Notes under the pieces: model-generated
What the model was told of the DNA's origin: nothing
The model's input: only the letters and a program-made list of their open reading frames with translations
Databases searched by the model: none
Made by a program: the position numbers and the translations under genes
Assembly (NCBI RefSeq): GCF_041146795.1
Contig: NC_135184.1
Location: 11,646,967 to 11,710,966, forward strand
Direction: 5' to 3'
Source of the DNA: Maylandia zebra
Taxonomy: Eukaryota > Chordata > Actinopteri > Cichliformes > Cichlidae
DNA: 64,000 bases
Shown: one piece after another, positions 18,151 through 38,569 of the stretch
Layout of the letters: each line of letters begins with the position of its first letter
Numbering within the stretch: position 1 is the first letter of the stretch

Positions 18151-20770
18151 CAGTACACTAAACACCAGCTGCAAATGGAGTTAATAAAGAGGTAAGAAGG
18201 AGAGAAGGATGATCGTATTTGTCACTAATATAAATGGCTTCATTAATGTGACGTGAAAGAAAAGATCCCACAGTCACAAAGTAATAAGGGCACTGTGCAG
18301 GCTTTGTGTTTGTTAAAGCAGCTTAAGCATGCATTTGCATTTTAATGCACTTGAGTATATATAATGAGGTGAAGCGCAGAAATAGTGTTTATTGTTTCTG
18401 TTACTACTGAGGTTCACACCTGCAGCTTCTGTTTGAATAGTCTCATTGTACCTAAGCACAATTTTTAAAACAATGGGTTTCAGGAGGACGAGAACTTTAT
18501 CATATCAAATCTTTTATTCTCAACAAATGCTTCATAATTGCTTTGTGGCAGTTCTGTTCATATAAGTTAAAGGGCTCATTTTTTGTGTAATAATGTGCTT
18601 GTTTTAAATTCAAACAAACACAGACTGTGCCACTGCATTGTATCTGATGAGTAAGGTAATTTTCCTCAGAAAATGCAAACCTTTTTAATGCAAATTCTGT
18701 TTATACTCTAATTTCTGTTTATGGGAAGAGTAATGCGGCGACTCTCAGACAGAGATTTTGTGGTATTTGCCAAACGCCAATCATATTCCATGAGTCATTC
18801 CTTCTGTTTTTGCAGCCTTATAGCCGAGCGGTGGAGACACATGTAGACAGTAATCCTGAGTCAATGTGATTGCACAGCAGACAGGGAGATAAAGTACTCT
18901 TAGTAAAAGCCTATTCTTCAAATAAATGTTTACTATTCCAGCAGTGCCGTGAAGGCAAGGCTTTTAGATTGAGCGTGTCTAATAGCTTCAGTGAGCAACA
19001 CTAATTCCTAAAGAAACCTGCTAGATGGTGCTGTTACACTGTGAAAATAAAGTGAAAATCAACACTGGGTTTTAAAAAGTCATGTCAAGCTCTAAGCTGA
19101 AATAAATAAGAATGTGATTAAAATCAGTCAAGTGTTTTTGCACAGGGGTTCCTGGAACTAAAATGAACCGCCTTGCCTTTGAATTTTAATTCTGTCCTCT
19201 CTGAAAGCTTGTCATTGTTCAAGGATGTGGGTGCTGGGCAGTAGTGAAATGTGTTTCTGAAAGATACCGAGTGTTTAGAGCAATTAAATCACCTATTAGC
19301 AAGTAAATACTATAAAAAACAAAATGGTTGAAACTGAATTCCCGCAGAATAAAAATGAACTTCAGTCGCACAAAAGCAGACGTTTGACTGAAGAGTTTAA
19401 TTCAATGATTTAGTTCCAGAAATGCATGAAAGGAGTGTTAAAATTATATTCAGGAACATTAAAAAAAAGAAGCAATTTTAGTAAATATCAGAAGTGGGTG
19501 GTTATTTAGACATTTGGCAGTTGTGAAGAGTGGATGCTGTTGTTGATGGGCACACTCCACAGTCTGTCTAGCATCTTTTAATTGAAACCACACAATGGCA
19601 AATGCTATATTTGTGTGTGTTTTACAAAAATCTGTTTACTAAACATGTTTTTCCAAATGAAGACTGTCAAACTCAGCTGTAAGACTATGGTGGTAACTGC
19701 TGTTTGTGATGAATGGTTTTTATAGTTTACATAATCCAATTTATATAAGCAGGTGAAAAGTTAAATGGAAAAATTAACAATCATTGTGGGAATCAGGTGT
19801 TTCTGTTATGCTGCGGTGGGGCATTTGATGATTGGAGTCCAGCCTTTTCTTTAAAGGGAAGAGTAATTCCAAAGTTATTCTAAGTGATCATTGCATAATG
19901 AAACATCTCTATCCTACTTAAAGTGGGCTCTTACAGGATGGCAATGCCACCATAATTGATGGGTATAAAAATGATGTAATCCATATGCTATGGCCTTTAA
20001 AGTCATCACCTCTGTACTCAGTATGAGATCTTGACAGGAGTTAGATTGCAGAGACTATGTTGTGGAAAAATTGAATTTCTGCATGTGACACTACATGAAA
20101 CAGTTAATCACCACAGTTTTATGATATGTACAACTGTATCCAGTGACTTCTTGCCGTAATGTGTCTTTTAATGTCATTTAATGCATGGTATATTTGTAGA
20201 GATAAGATCTAATGATAACTTTTGGTGAAACAGTGAGATCAAGGTGCATTAATAATATTTAAATCTTAGAGCTTTACCTCTTGACTTAATGAATATTTTA
20301 GATAAAGCAGTGGTGATCAAGCAAAATTAAACAGGGACTTAAACAGGGACACTCCACTACAGCCTTGTACCCTGTAGTCCTGTGCAGTGTTACCTTTCAG
20401 CCAGAAATTGTTTTTTTTCTCCATTGCAATGATTTTGTTAACATCTCCACCTTCTCTATACCAAGGACAATACTGATTTGTTATTGCGCCGCCAATTGGG
20501 AGAACTCTCAGACTGGATTATGGCCAATAATGAGCTAAGCCTCCCTCTATAGTTATGAGGGCAATGAAATCCGTTATTCGGGTTATGAAACAGAAAGGAG
20601 AAGGGATTAACATTCTCCTGGCAATTGTGGCTATACTATCATTACTTAACTGCACCAGATGAGATGAGATTTGTCTTGCTAGTGATAGTTTTTGATATAA
20701 AATTAAAGAGTGGAAAAACGCACCACAGAGAATTTACACAGAAAATATGATATATATGATGGAAATTGGC

Positions 20771-20815
20771 CATATATATATATATAGCCAATATATATAT
20801 ATATATATATATATA
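20771..20815. repeat. (TA)n microsatellite pair
   Basis: Two TA runs separated by GCCA lie immediately left of the Tc1 insertion. Tc1 elements insert at TA dinucleotides, so the array offered many targets. Confidence 0.85.
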
Positions 20816-20822
20816 CCTTGTA

Positions 20823-22427
20823 CAGTGGGGCAAAAAAGTATTTAGTCAGCCACCGATTGTGCAAGTTCCCCCACTTAAAATGATGACAGAGGTCAGTAAT
20901 TTGCACCAGAGGTACACTTCAACTGTGAGAGACAGAATGTGAAAAAAAAAATCCATGAATTCACATGGTAGGATTTGTAAAGAATTTATTCATAAATTAG
21001 GGTGGAAAATAAGTATTTGGTCACCTCAAACAAGGAAAATCTCTGGCTCTCACAGACCTGTAACGTCTTCTGTAAGAAGCTTTTCTGTCCCCCACTCGTT
21101 ACCTGTATGAATGGCACCTGTTTGAACTCATCATCTGTATAAAAGACACCTGTCCACAGCCTCAAACAGTCAGACTCCAAACTCCGCCATGGCCAAGACC
21201 AAAGAGCTTTCGAAGGACACCAGGAAAAGTATTGTAGACCTGCACGAGACTGGGAAGAGTGAATCTACAATAGGCAAGCAGCTTGGTGTGAAAAAATCAA
21301 CTGTGGGAGCAATCATCAGAAAATGGAAGACATACAAGACCACTGATAATCTCCCTCGATCTGGGGCTCCACACAAGATCTCATCCCGTGGGGTCAAAAT
21401 GATCATGAGAACGGTGAGCAAAGATCCCAGAACCACACGGGGGGACCTGGTGAATGACCTGCAGAGAGCTGGGACCAAAGTAACAAAGGTCACCATCAGT
21501 AACACACTACAACGGCAGGGAATCAAATCCCGCAGTGCCAGACGTGTTCCGCTGCTGAAGCCAGTGCATGTCCAGGCCCGTCTGAAGTTTGCCAGAGAGC
21601 ACATGGATGATACAGCAGAGGATTGGGAGAATGTCATGTGGTCAGATGAAACCAAAGTAGAACTTTTTGGTATAAACTCAACTCGTCGTGTTTGGAGGAA
21701 GAAGAATACTGAGTTGCATCCCAAGAACACCATACCTACTGTGAAGCATGGGGGTGGAAACATCATGCTATGGGGCTGTTTTTCTGCCAAGGGGACAGGA
21801 CGACTGATCCGTGTTAAGGACAGAATGAATGGGGCCATGTATCGTGAGATTTTGAGCCAAAACCTCCTTCCATCAGTGAGAACTTTGAAGATGAAACGAG
21901 GCTGGGTCTTCCAACATGACAATGATCCAAAACACACCGCCCGGGCAACAAAGGAGTGGCTCTGTAAGAAGCATTTGAAAGTCCTGGAGTGGCCTAGCCA
22001 GTCTCCAGACCTCAACCCCATAGAAAATCTGTGGCGGGAGTTGAAAGTCCGTGTTGCTCGGCGACAGCCCCAAAACATCACTGCTCTCGAGAAGATCTGC
22101 ATGGAGGAATGGGCCAAAATACCAGCTACTGTGTGTGCAAACCTGGTAAAGACCTATAGTAAACGTTTGACCTCTGTTATTGCCAACAAAGGTTATGTTA
22201 CAAAGTATTGAGTTGTATTTTTGTTATTGACCAAATACTTATTTTCCACCCTGATTTACGAATAAATTCTTTACAAATCCTACCATGTGGATTCATGGAT
22301 TTTTTTTTCACATTCTGTCTCTCACAGTTGAAGTGTACCTCTGGTGCAAATTACTGACCTCTGTCATCATTTTAGGTGGGGGAACTTGCACAATCGGTGG
22401 CTGACTAAATACTTTTTTGCCCCACTG
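20823..22427 (+). mobile_element. Complete Tc1/mariner transposon with long inverted repeats
   Basis: A 1,605-bp element is flanked by TA target duplications (20821-20822 and 22428-22429). The ends CAGTGGGGCAAAAAAGTATT are part of inverted repeats about 200 bp long (20823 to about 21024, and about 22226 to 22427). The arms differ at only about five positions, one of them a change in A-run length. The interior holds one uninterrupted transposase frame on the plus strand. All parts needed for mobility appear to be present, making this the youngest-looking element in the window. Confidence 0.95.
21189..22211 (+). CDS. Tc1-like transposase, intact DD34E
   Basis: 340 residues starting [20 protein letters not shown], with a Kozak-like CCGCCATGG start and no internal stop. 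Residues 1-115 form the paired-type DNA-binding region with helix-turn-helix stretches ([29 protein letters not shown]). The catalytic triad is visible: Asp153 in [12 protein letters not shown], Asp244 in [11 protein letters not shown] and Glu279 in [11 protein letters not shown]. Exactly 34 residues separate the last two, the DD34E hallmark of Tc1. A glycine-rich [18 protein letters not shown] segment precedes the second Asp. Length matches full Tc1 transposases (about 340 aa). The enzyme would excise and reinsert the element in the nucleus. Activity is possible but unproven. Confidence 0.95.
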   Translation: MAKTKELSKDTRKSIVDLHETGKSESTIGKQLGVKKSTVGAIIRKWKTYKTTDNLPRSGAPHKISSRGVKMIMRTVSKDPRTTRGDLVNDLQRAGTKVTKVTISNTLQRQGIKSRSARRVPLLKPVHVQARLKFAREHMDDTAEDWENVMWSDETKVELFGINSTRRVWRKKNTELHPKNTIPTVKHGGGNIMLWGCFSAKGTGRLIRVKDRMNGAMYREILSQNLLPSVRTLKMKRGWVFQHDNDPKHTARATKEWLCKKHLKVLEWPSQSPDLNPIENLWRELKVRVARRQPQNITALEKICMEEWAKIPATVCANLVKTYSKRLTSVIANKGYVTKY

Positions 22428-22429
22428 TA

Positions 22430-25400
22430 TGTCAGTATGATTAGAATAAGAACACTAAACCACTGATAAGATGTTTTTAAACAAATAGAAGTAAAACTTA
22501 TTGTTAATAGTTACATATTAATATTAGTTACATATTTCAAATTTACCTTAACCTCCACTCCAAATGACAGCCCTGAAATGATATACTATTAGTCTGTCAC
22601 AGTAAATGAAATGTTATGCCAGCTGAAAAAAAGGATAATAACAAAAAGAATTTAAAGAAAATGTTTAGAGAGGAATGTTGGCGAACGTGCTGACAGAAAT
22701 GTGAGAAGTACTTAAAGCACAAAACATATCTCATCTTTCACAATGACCTTATTATTACACTGCACAAAAATAATGAATGCAGTGATTGGTGGTTTGAAGC
22801 CTCTACTTGTGAGTAGAATGGGTGCAGTCAGTGAAACCCAAGTTCCTGGTTAAATACCAAATTTGGTTAATAAGCTGTATCCCTGGCCAAGGGTGCGTCT
22901 TACAAAGAGTAAATAACATTTCAGTTAAATCCTAGAATTTCACTCACCTAAAACATAAACACATATCTCCTATAAAGGTTGGCAGATGGTTGCATTAAAC
23001 CAAAAAGCACAATCCAGTTTAGTGACTCATATTAGCCGAGGTGATGCCTAGCAAACAATTAAAGGGTTAAGCATCCGCCTCGTGGGTATATCTCTTGTTC
23101 TGAATATTCTCTTATTCCTCGACTGGCACACAAAGCAAAATAAAGGAGGCAGGACTGTACTGAGAGCCTAGAGTGTCCGGTGTGACTGGGTGGTAATGGC
23201 AAATGGTTTACATGGCTTGAGGCTCAGACAGAAGGGCCCATTACCAGAATTTTGCTTAAGGGCTAGTGAGGTGAGTATGAGCTCTGTTTGAGTTGATGGC
23301 ATGCTATAATGTTACTGTGTGAATATAAACATCTAAAGTGCCTCGAGTTGCATCTTGAGCTAAAGTCTGTGTAACACTTGTGATTTTAACTGTTACTCTC
23401 CCACATATGCACTTGTTTGCAATGTCACGGTGTTTGCACTTTGCAAGTTCTTGGTAACTGGTCATTTTTGCCTCATTTTGTGTTATTTTTATTTGTCATG
23501 TAAATTATAAGGTCATAAGGTGAAGAATGGATTGGATACCGCGTTCCCCTTTAGGTCGTTACCATGCTTAGTGGGTCTCATTGGCTTATTCTGTCATTGT
23601 CCACTTGGGTCTCAATTAGAGATGAAGATTGTGTTATTGTAAGGATGATTGTTCTCATCCATGCAGCCTCTTCGCATAATTATTTCCCTGTGGTATGTGC
23701 CTCAAGAGAAGAAAAACATTGCTTTTAGCATCAACATAATGGATGTGTTCAAGACAACAGATGTTCATTTGAAGTCATGTCAGATGTCACACCACAGAAC
23801 GATTTATAGTGCTATGTAAAGTAATCATTTCATTTTCTCTTTTTGTCGGAATGTAAAGCAAAGAGCAGGACTGAACAATAAATCTGTGTCACATTCACTG
23901 CCGATGGGGGAAAACTGCAATGAAAGAAGAATTTAAAGCAATCCTTTACGTTTTTTATTCTTCCATTACAATAGAGTAATGATGATGGTATCTATTTCAC
24001 GTGCTAGTAATCTATTTTTTGTGAATATTGAAATTATTCTTGACATTATGTTACAAATAGAATTCCATACTACAATATCTGTCAGAGAAATCATAATTAT
24101 GTGTTTCCCTAAAAGGTTTTTGGCTTTTAGTAATCAGTTGAAATCTCATTCCCACTTCAAAATAATCTGCCAGGAAACTGTTCTTGCATGGCCAGTGAGT
24201 TGTCAAATGAGCCAAGTTCAAGTTTTTGTGTGTCTCTGTCGTTTGCTAGACCCGTCCATATCCAAGCAAGCATTAACCTTCTGGACTGAAAACTGAAGCC
24301 AGAGCAGAAGTGCTGAAAGATTAGTTTTTGGAATTACAGCTCAAGGCTGGCATCAATAGTAATTCAGTGTCCACAGACTGCCATATTAAAATGTACAACT
24401 TTAGAGTGGGAATAAACATGTTTATAGCATGGTGTAAAAAAAAAAAAAGAAGAAGCTTTTGGCAGGTGGTGCCAGTGCAGGTATCTGAAGTCTTGTCTTC
24501 TAGGCTTAACAATGAAGACACTGAACTTGAACTCTTCACCATTTATGTGGTGCTGGTACATTTTGAAGTAGTTTTAATTTTGTTTTCTGACCAACACAAT
24601 TGTTTGTTGTGCTCTTAATTGTACAAGTGAAACTATAATATCTGTGTTTAGACATTGGACCAATACAACATATGAATACACTTTGTTAACCAAGCTCTGT
24701 AGCATCAGCTGTCCACTTTCTGTATGGTGATTATGTTATTACTGTAAGATCAGAGGTACAAGGTATAATGTTAAACCAATATGTAGATGATATCAGGTTT
24801 CTCACTCACTGTTGATAAAAAGATGTCTATTTTTTAAATGTATGGAATGTCTATAATTGTGATATCTGTTCTGTTGTGGTTTTAACTGGAAGTCACCAAG
24901 ACACAAAAAAAATCTCAAAAAGAACAAAAAATGAAAATAACAAATATGGTCAATATATTACTAATAAAAGCTTCAAAATTTATGTTCACAAACCAGTGGA
25001 TGACATTTTATTGGCTACATCTGCAATTTGTATACAGTGCCTATAATATACTGCCATTTTTTGCTATTTTCTATTTGCCCTCTTAACGACGTGTTTCGAA
25101 GAATGTATTGTTCAGTTAGCTCTGTCAGTTTTTAAGTCAATTTCATCATCTCTGTTGTAGTAAATTTGTGATCCAAGCTTGCTGGGGTAAAACAGGTCAC
25201 ATCTTCAGTGCCAAATACCAAAAAACACTTTTTAAATGTTTAAATAAATATAAATCAAAGGAATAAGCTCTTACATCAATCAAAAATACATTCTCCTATA
25301 GCACTGTCTGCAGTAAACAGCATGGCAATGTCTCTACCAAAATGCAAGTTTGGAAGTCTTTTAAATTGATTAATAACCCCTAAAACACAAACCATTCAAT

Positions 25401-26729
25401 ATCAGTTTTACTAAAAAAAAACAAATTATTTTGAAAGGCACCATTTATGATGCACTCCCATCAGTAATAAGTGAAATTTCTGTTTAATGTATTTAAAAAT
25501 ATCACAGCAAACACATCAGTGTATGACATCAAAAGCAGAGCTCTGTGTATCAGTTCCAACTGAGCTTTCTAGACGGCTGTGTTGTTTTGGGCAAAAGGCA
25601 AAAGCCTTTTATTCATTCAAATAGTGATACTGCCATGTAAATGCTTCAGATAACAGGAATTCATAGGAGGAGAGGAGCACCCAGGCACACAAACAGACTT
25701 AAATCTTGGCCCTCAGCAAAACCACTTGATTAAGCTGTTTTAGTGCCCTTTAATCACTGGGTACTAAATATCTGACTCATAATGCATCAGTTATATCAGA
25801 AGATAAAACAGCTCTCGCTACGATCTGGCATTGATATTTAAAAAAGTAATCGAACAAATGGAATGATGATGTGGATGTGCAAGGGAATAAATGATACAAA
25901 AAGCTTAGATACTTGATGACAAATGTAAGAGCATTGACGTTATGTGAATTATTAAATCGCTTAGGACACATTTTTAATCTTTTGAGTTGAATGATGTTGG
26001 ATTCATTCAGATGTACGTACTGTATTGATGCTGTCCTAAAAACGCAAGCATAAAATGTCCAGAAATGACTAAGCCAAGTTACAAAACCCGTTGTATTCAT
26101 AGTGATTACAAATACTTGAAAACCTGAATAAATGAGTGAAAACAACAAATGCAGATGCTTCCACAGAGGTGCACTGAATATTAACATTATGCAATCAACT
26201 TCCAGTAATTTTATTGAGTAATTTTATTTATAGACATGCTGAATTTGTATCAAGACAAGAAGAGGAAAAGATCCAAACAGGGGTGGGACTCACAAAATAA
26301 CAATTCTGATAGGCTGGCCACAACAATGACTAGATCATGACAATCATCTACCGCTGTGTGACCCAAAACTATGTGGCATACACCAAAAGAAGAGTACAAG
26401 GAGAAGATTTTTTGTAGTTGTAGCAACCACTGTGCATGTGGTTTTTGTCCATTTGCTTGGTAACTGCAAATCAACACGAAATTGCTCTTCGTGGTTGTCT
26501 TTATTTTTTGATTAAACATCTCCATTCGGATCAGGGTGGTGCCTTTCAAGATATCAGAGGCCCACTGTGCCGCTCTGAATGGTCTGATAAGTATGAACGC
26601 ATAAGTACTTATTAAACACCTATCTGAGATTTTGGACTGCTGTGTGAACCACAACTCTACTGCTGTGACCAAAATACCAAATACACCCAGAGATATGTGG
26701 AATCGATACCAAGGTACAGGAGCAAAGGG
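22430..26729. other. Intergenic region, no gene seen
   Basis: About 4.3 kb of AT-rich sequence with no spliceable exon chain, RNA gene or clear transposon end. Short open frames (for example 23979-24296 and 26250-26750) have no recognisable motifs and no codon-use support. Confidence 0.5.
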
Positions 26730-27108
26730 AACAAAGGAGAAAAACCACAAAGTCTCTACTAACAGTCGTTATTTGAAACCATGACCACCAATTCTAATGA
26801 GCTTGAAAGTCAGTATTTGGTAAGATCATTTGAACCCTCTTAGACAAGCTTTCTTGCAATTTCTTTATAAGTAGTCTTCTGGAATATTTTTCCAGGTTTC
26901 TTGAAGGACATTCAAAGCTTCTCTGGATGTTGGGATTTTGTTCTGCCATTATGGGTCATCAGAGTCTAATCGCCAAATACATTAATGTCCGATTTTTTTA
27001 AGGACACACTGTACTCCCTGAGATATACCAAGTTTTCAGCAATAGCTGTTTGGGAATTACTTTGTTGCCACATAAATGCTATTTTGTCTGTCAGACTGAT
27101 TCAACAAA
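26730..27108 (-). mobile_element. Degenerate Tc1-like fragment
   Basis: Read on the minus strand, the part at about 26805-26960 resembles the C-terminal end of a Tc1 transposase (a LNVLQETWKNIPEDY-like stretch, then AAGAGGGTTCAAATGATC). The adjacent 26960-27108 resembles an N-terminal helix-turn-helix region of the same superfamily (TATTGCTGAAAACTTGG). Stops and a large internal loss make it non-functional. A solo LTR is inserted immediately to its right. Confidence 0.55.
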
Positions 27109-27113
27109 AGAAG

Positions 27114-27852
27114 TGTCACAAACAAGGATGCAGTGGACTCAAGAGCAGACTCAATTGCTCGAACTATGTACAATTTATTGAAAGGAAAAGGGACTTAAAC
27201 AAGACTGGGTCTAACAGAAATCATTCGCAGGAACTGAGGGAGGCCCGAGGGCAGAGAAACGGACGTTGAACACAAGAAGAACATGGGCAGGAACTTCTGC
27301 AAACACAGGAGAAGGGAAACAATTAAAGGGCAGAGGTGAGTGGTACTAGTGGAGAGTCTTGTGCTTACTTGAAAACACCGGCTTTTAGGCGGGGAAGGGG
27401 TTGCCGTGGGAGCATCCCAGGGATGGTTGAGAGTGTGGGGAAGCTGGTCCAGGTTCCAAGGTGTCCAGGGAAGTTGAAGTACGGGCTGGAGGGCAGGCTG
27501 AGGAGAAGGTGAGTGTATGGTCCTAGGGTTCTAGGCAGACTGGAGAACGGGATGGAAACAGAACCAGCGCTGCTGATGAGTACGACGGGTGATGAATCTG
27601 GAGAACACAGGAGATGGAGAACACATTAACCCACGATCCAGGCACACAGAGTCCGAGCACAGAGGAGTCCAAGTTTACCACGGGTGGTAGCAGGACGAAC
27701 TGGCGAGGAGTGGCAGGCAGTGCTGGCTTAAAAACCCTCTAGATGGAGCCCCCGAAATTGGAAGCAGGTGATGGGCTGGCCAACTCCACCCCAGGGGATG
27801 GACAACAGGAACCTGGACCACACCCGACCAGACACTCCCACAGCATATGACA
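27114..27852 (-). mobile_element. Solo LTR, 739 bp, minus orientation
   Basis: The segment begins TGTCACAAACAAGG and ends CATATGACA, so it has TG...CA ends. It is flanked by a perfect 5-bp target duplication, AGAAG, at 27109-27113 and 27853-27857. A minus-strand AATAAA (plus-strand TTTATT at 27174-27179) near the left end and a TTTTTAAG box near 27730 place its 5' end at the right. It is more GC-rich than its surroundings. No internal coding region or second LTR is present, so it is the scar of recombination between the two LTRs of a retroelement. The family is not determined; 5-bp duplications suit Gypsy-type elements. Confidence 0.85.
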
Positions 27853-27999
27853 AGAAGCTGGAATAAATTATGTGTTTTGTGACAACCTGCTGATAAGAAA
27901 GGACCAAAAGGTAGTTCATCCATTTCATTCTTGAATGATTCATAGGTCAGTGTTAAGAGGTGTAACAAACAAACACCATTCCTCTAAAAATAAGACATG

Positions 28000-28095
28000 A
28001 CAGGAGTGAAGATGAGTGGAAAAAGCAGCCAGTGTCCAAAGGAAAACTTTGAAAGACCTTCAGAAAGACTCTAGAATTGTTGTTTAAGGAGTTTA
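28000..28095 (+). mobile_element. Short Tc1-like remnant
   Basis: The sequence AGCCAGTGTCCAAAGGAAAA followed by TTTGAAAGACCTTCAGAAAG resembles the QPTSKEELWNVLQE-coding end of fish Tc1 transposases, on the plus strand. It is short and broken. Confidence 0.35.
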
Positions 28096-28246
28096 AGATT
28101 AAGTTCCCATTCCTCCAGAGAGGCCAGGCACAACAAAATGCACTGATCCGTCTTTAGAACTAGTAGCTCAAAATGTGCTATAATTATGATTTTGATAGTA
28201 ATTTCAGAGGGATTTGCCTTATTTACCAAGTAGTTTAGGTTTGTTA

Positions 28247-36343
<8,097 letters not shown>

Positions 36344-36348
36344 AAAGT

Positions 36349-36879
36349 TGTCAGGGTCCCTGTGCCTACCCGGTCGGCTCAGTACGGCTACATATGTTTT
36401 GTATTCCTTTTTTTATTTTTTTCCTGCTCTCTCCTTTCCCCTCTTTCCCTCCTCCCTCTGCCTGGGCGGAGCTTACCTGCGGGCTCCTGCCCTTGGCCCA
36501 CGCACCTGTGGCTCATCACGAGTGATCCAGCTCCTTTATAAGACGGCAGCCCTGTGTTTCTCGTCGCTGGACCGTTGCCGACCCTCGTCAGTGTAACCCC
36601 AGCTCAATGACTTCAGAAGTGTTTCATAGCGATTTACCTAACTACCCATTCGTGTCTCTGTGTACAGATTCCCTGGACCTACCCCTGTGTTACCCGAGTG
36701 AGTGGAGTGTGAGGAGGAGTGGACGGAGAGTGTGCGTGTCTTTCCCGTTCGTGTGTGGACCCCCGGAGCCCGGCTTTCCCCTCACTTTTGTAAATAATCA
36801 CCTGGTGCATCATAATAAAGACTCTTGTGCTTTCAAGACCTAGAGCCTGCGCGTGAGTCCGTTCAGTCCCGTTGTGACA
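36349..36879 (+). mobile_element. Solo LTR, 531 bp, plus orientation
   Basis: The segment starts TGTCAGGGTCCC and ends CCCGTTGTGACA. It is flanked by a perfect 5-bp target duplication, AAAGT (36344-36348 and 36880-36884). It carries a TTTATAAG TATA-like box near 36536 and an AATAAA signal at 36814-36819, the expected promoter and polyadenylation order for a plus-oriented LTR. It is GC-rich against AT-rich flanks. No internal region or partner LTR is present. Gypsy-type origin is likely from the duplication length but not proven. Confidence 0.9.
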
Positions 36880-37285
36880 AAAGTGGGTCATGCAAGAACA
36901 TCTTAAGGGACTGCTGTGAAATTCTAAAAAGTCATTTGCTGGGAATTGAATTTCTAATGACACTAAATGAAAATGGAGCTGTGAAAGTGTTCCTCTCCTG
37001 TGTGAGCCCCAGTTTCTACAACCCCACTGAGACCTCGAGGCGCCACGGGAGGGTAGTAAAGACAGGACTTATGGAAATGAATGGCACCATGTGAAAATCA
37101 CATTTCATTGGGCTTTATTAAACTTTATATTTGTTTGATGAGGCCCACGGCTCTCAGATATGAATGTGATTAGTTTACAGTGTTGGGGGATGTTTTAGTT
37201 CTTCATTTTCATATATTGTAAACATTTAATCGAGTAAGACTACAGTATCAGCCTGGGGGAAGTTGTTGCGGAAAGTTTAGCCATT

Positions 37286-37392
37286 AAAATTACACGTTCC
37301 AAAAATCCCAGCACTCCTGCATTGTACAACAGAGTAAGCCGCTTCACTGTTGCAGCATAGTGTATATGTAGCTGTTACCTAGAAATCACAAT
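37286..37392 (-). repeat. Arm B' of a 107-bp inverted repeat
   Basis: The reverse complement of this segment matches 38424-38530 over its full 107 bp with only a few differences (for example TTCTAGGTAACAGCTAC against TTCTAGGTAATAGCTAC). The two arms lie about 1.1 kb apart in opposite orientation. Confidence 0.9.
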
Positions 37393-37486
37393 AGAAACTG
37401 AACTAACTTAACCTTCCTGGACATTAGTCATACTCAGTATGTTTTATTTTGTGTATTTTGTTTATGATCCCTCTTTTCAAATCAAA

Positions 37487-37790
37487 TCAAATCACTTTTA
37501 TTGTCACATCACAAGTGCAGGTACACTGGTACAGTACATGTGAGTGAAATTCCTGTGTGCGAGCTTCACAAGCAACAGAGTTGTGTAAAAATACAATAAC
37601 GTAAAACAAGCAAAATATAAGAATGGCTAAATCTGAGCCTAATAAATATATGTACAATATATAATACTATATGCATTACTGGATGTGTACTAAATATGTT
37701 TTTCTACGTGTGTGTGTGTGTATACATATTTTACAAATTAAATAGAGTAAACAATAAATATATAAAAAAAATATACAGAGTTGGTTGAGA
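37487..37790 (-). mobile_element. 3' end of a fish retroposon (LINE/SINE type), minus orientation
   Basis: The left end is an AATCAAATCAAATCA run, the reverse complement of a TGATT-type 3' tail. It is followed by CACTTTTATTGTCACATCAC and GTGAGTGAAATTCCTGTGTG, sequence recalled as widely repeated in teleost genomes. Family assignment is from memory and uncertain. The right limit is approximate. Confidence 0.4.
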
Positions 37791-38287
37791 TTTAGTTTTG
37801 ATTTAATGGTTGATGGTTTAGTCCATAAAATGTCAGACAGGGCAAAAAGTTTAACAAAAAATAGAGAGCAAAAGCTTGTTTTGTCCCCATACTCACAAAT
37901 ACTCCACTGCAATATTATAAAATGGAATAATATTAATAAAAGTACACCAAGTTCTCATATTTTCTAAGGTAGAAAAGATGAACATGTGGCATTAATGTTT
38001 TTTACGTCACCAAAATCTTTTACAAAGTTTTTATGCTGTTGATGGGACAATCAATAGCTACTGTAAAAATCAGGAGGTAATGTTGATCGTGGAGTAAATG
38101 TTGGCCACTGCTGCCTTTTTCATCATCCTCATCCTTCCGTACCCTGAAAAATCCAGTTCTGTGTCTCAGGTCTGTCTTGTGATTGTGGTTGTAATGATCA
38201 CTTGGCAGTGGAAGTACATTGATTATCGGCTTTTGCCCATATCTATTACCTTGTCTAGACTTTTGTCTGTGTTTGCCTTTTCTGCTT

Positions 38288-38376
38288 GTTGGAGTGAGTC
38301 ACAATTACGCTTTTATTACACTGTTTTTTGTTTTGTTTTTTTCCGTCAAGAGCATTATGTTTATGTAACATAGACC
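38288..38376 (+). repeat. Arm A of a nested inverted repeat
   Basis: This segment, from GTTGGAGTGAGTCACAATTA to ATGTAACATAGACC, is repeated in inverted form at 38801-38903. A 21-bp part is also inverted at 38397-38417, beyond an AT run. Confidence 0.9.
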
Positions 38377-38396
38377 ATATATATATATATATATGA

Positions 38397-38417
38397 TCTA
38401 TGTTACATAAACATATG
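38397..38417 (-). repeat. Short inverted copy of the end of arm A
   Basis: TCTATGTTACATAAACATATG is the inverse of the right end of arm A (38356-38375). With the AT run between them it forms a local hairpin centred near 38386. Confidence 0.85.
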
Positions 38418-38423
38418 TAACAT

Positions 38424-38530
38424 ATTGTGATTTCTAGGTAATAGCTACATTATGCACTATGCTGCAACAGTGAAGCGGCTTACTCTGTTGTACAATGTAG
38501 GAGTGCTGGGATTTTTGGAACGTGTAATTT
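38424..38530 (+). repeat. Arm B of a 107-bp inverted repeat
   Basis: Partner of 37286-37392 in opposite orientation. It lies inside the interval bounded by arms A and A', so the two inverted repeats interlock. Confidence 0.9.
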
Positions 38531-38569
38531 TATATATAAAAAACAAAACAAAACAAAAAAAAACAACAC

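Larger units (their letters stand above)
17807..20822. other. Intergenic region upstream of cdcp2
   Basis: No exon or RNA gene could be supported in about 3 kb beyond the cdcp2 start. It should hold the cdcp2 promoter. The only clear structures are a CA microsatellite (18079-18148) and two TA runs at 20771-20815 next to the Tc1 insertion. Confidence 0.6.

Noticed and set aside
18825-18860. tRNA-like AGCCGAGCGGTGGAGAC stretch
   Set aside because: Only an A-box-like piece is present, with no B box or cloverleaf.
21170-22117. A 315-codon open frame antisense to the Tc1 transposase
   Set aside because: It is the mirror of a highly coding plus-strand gene. The protein shows no known fold and its existence follows from the transposase codon use.
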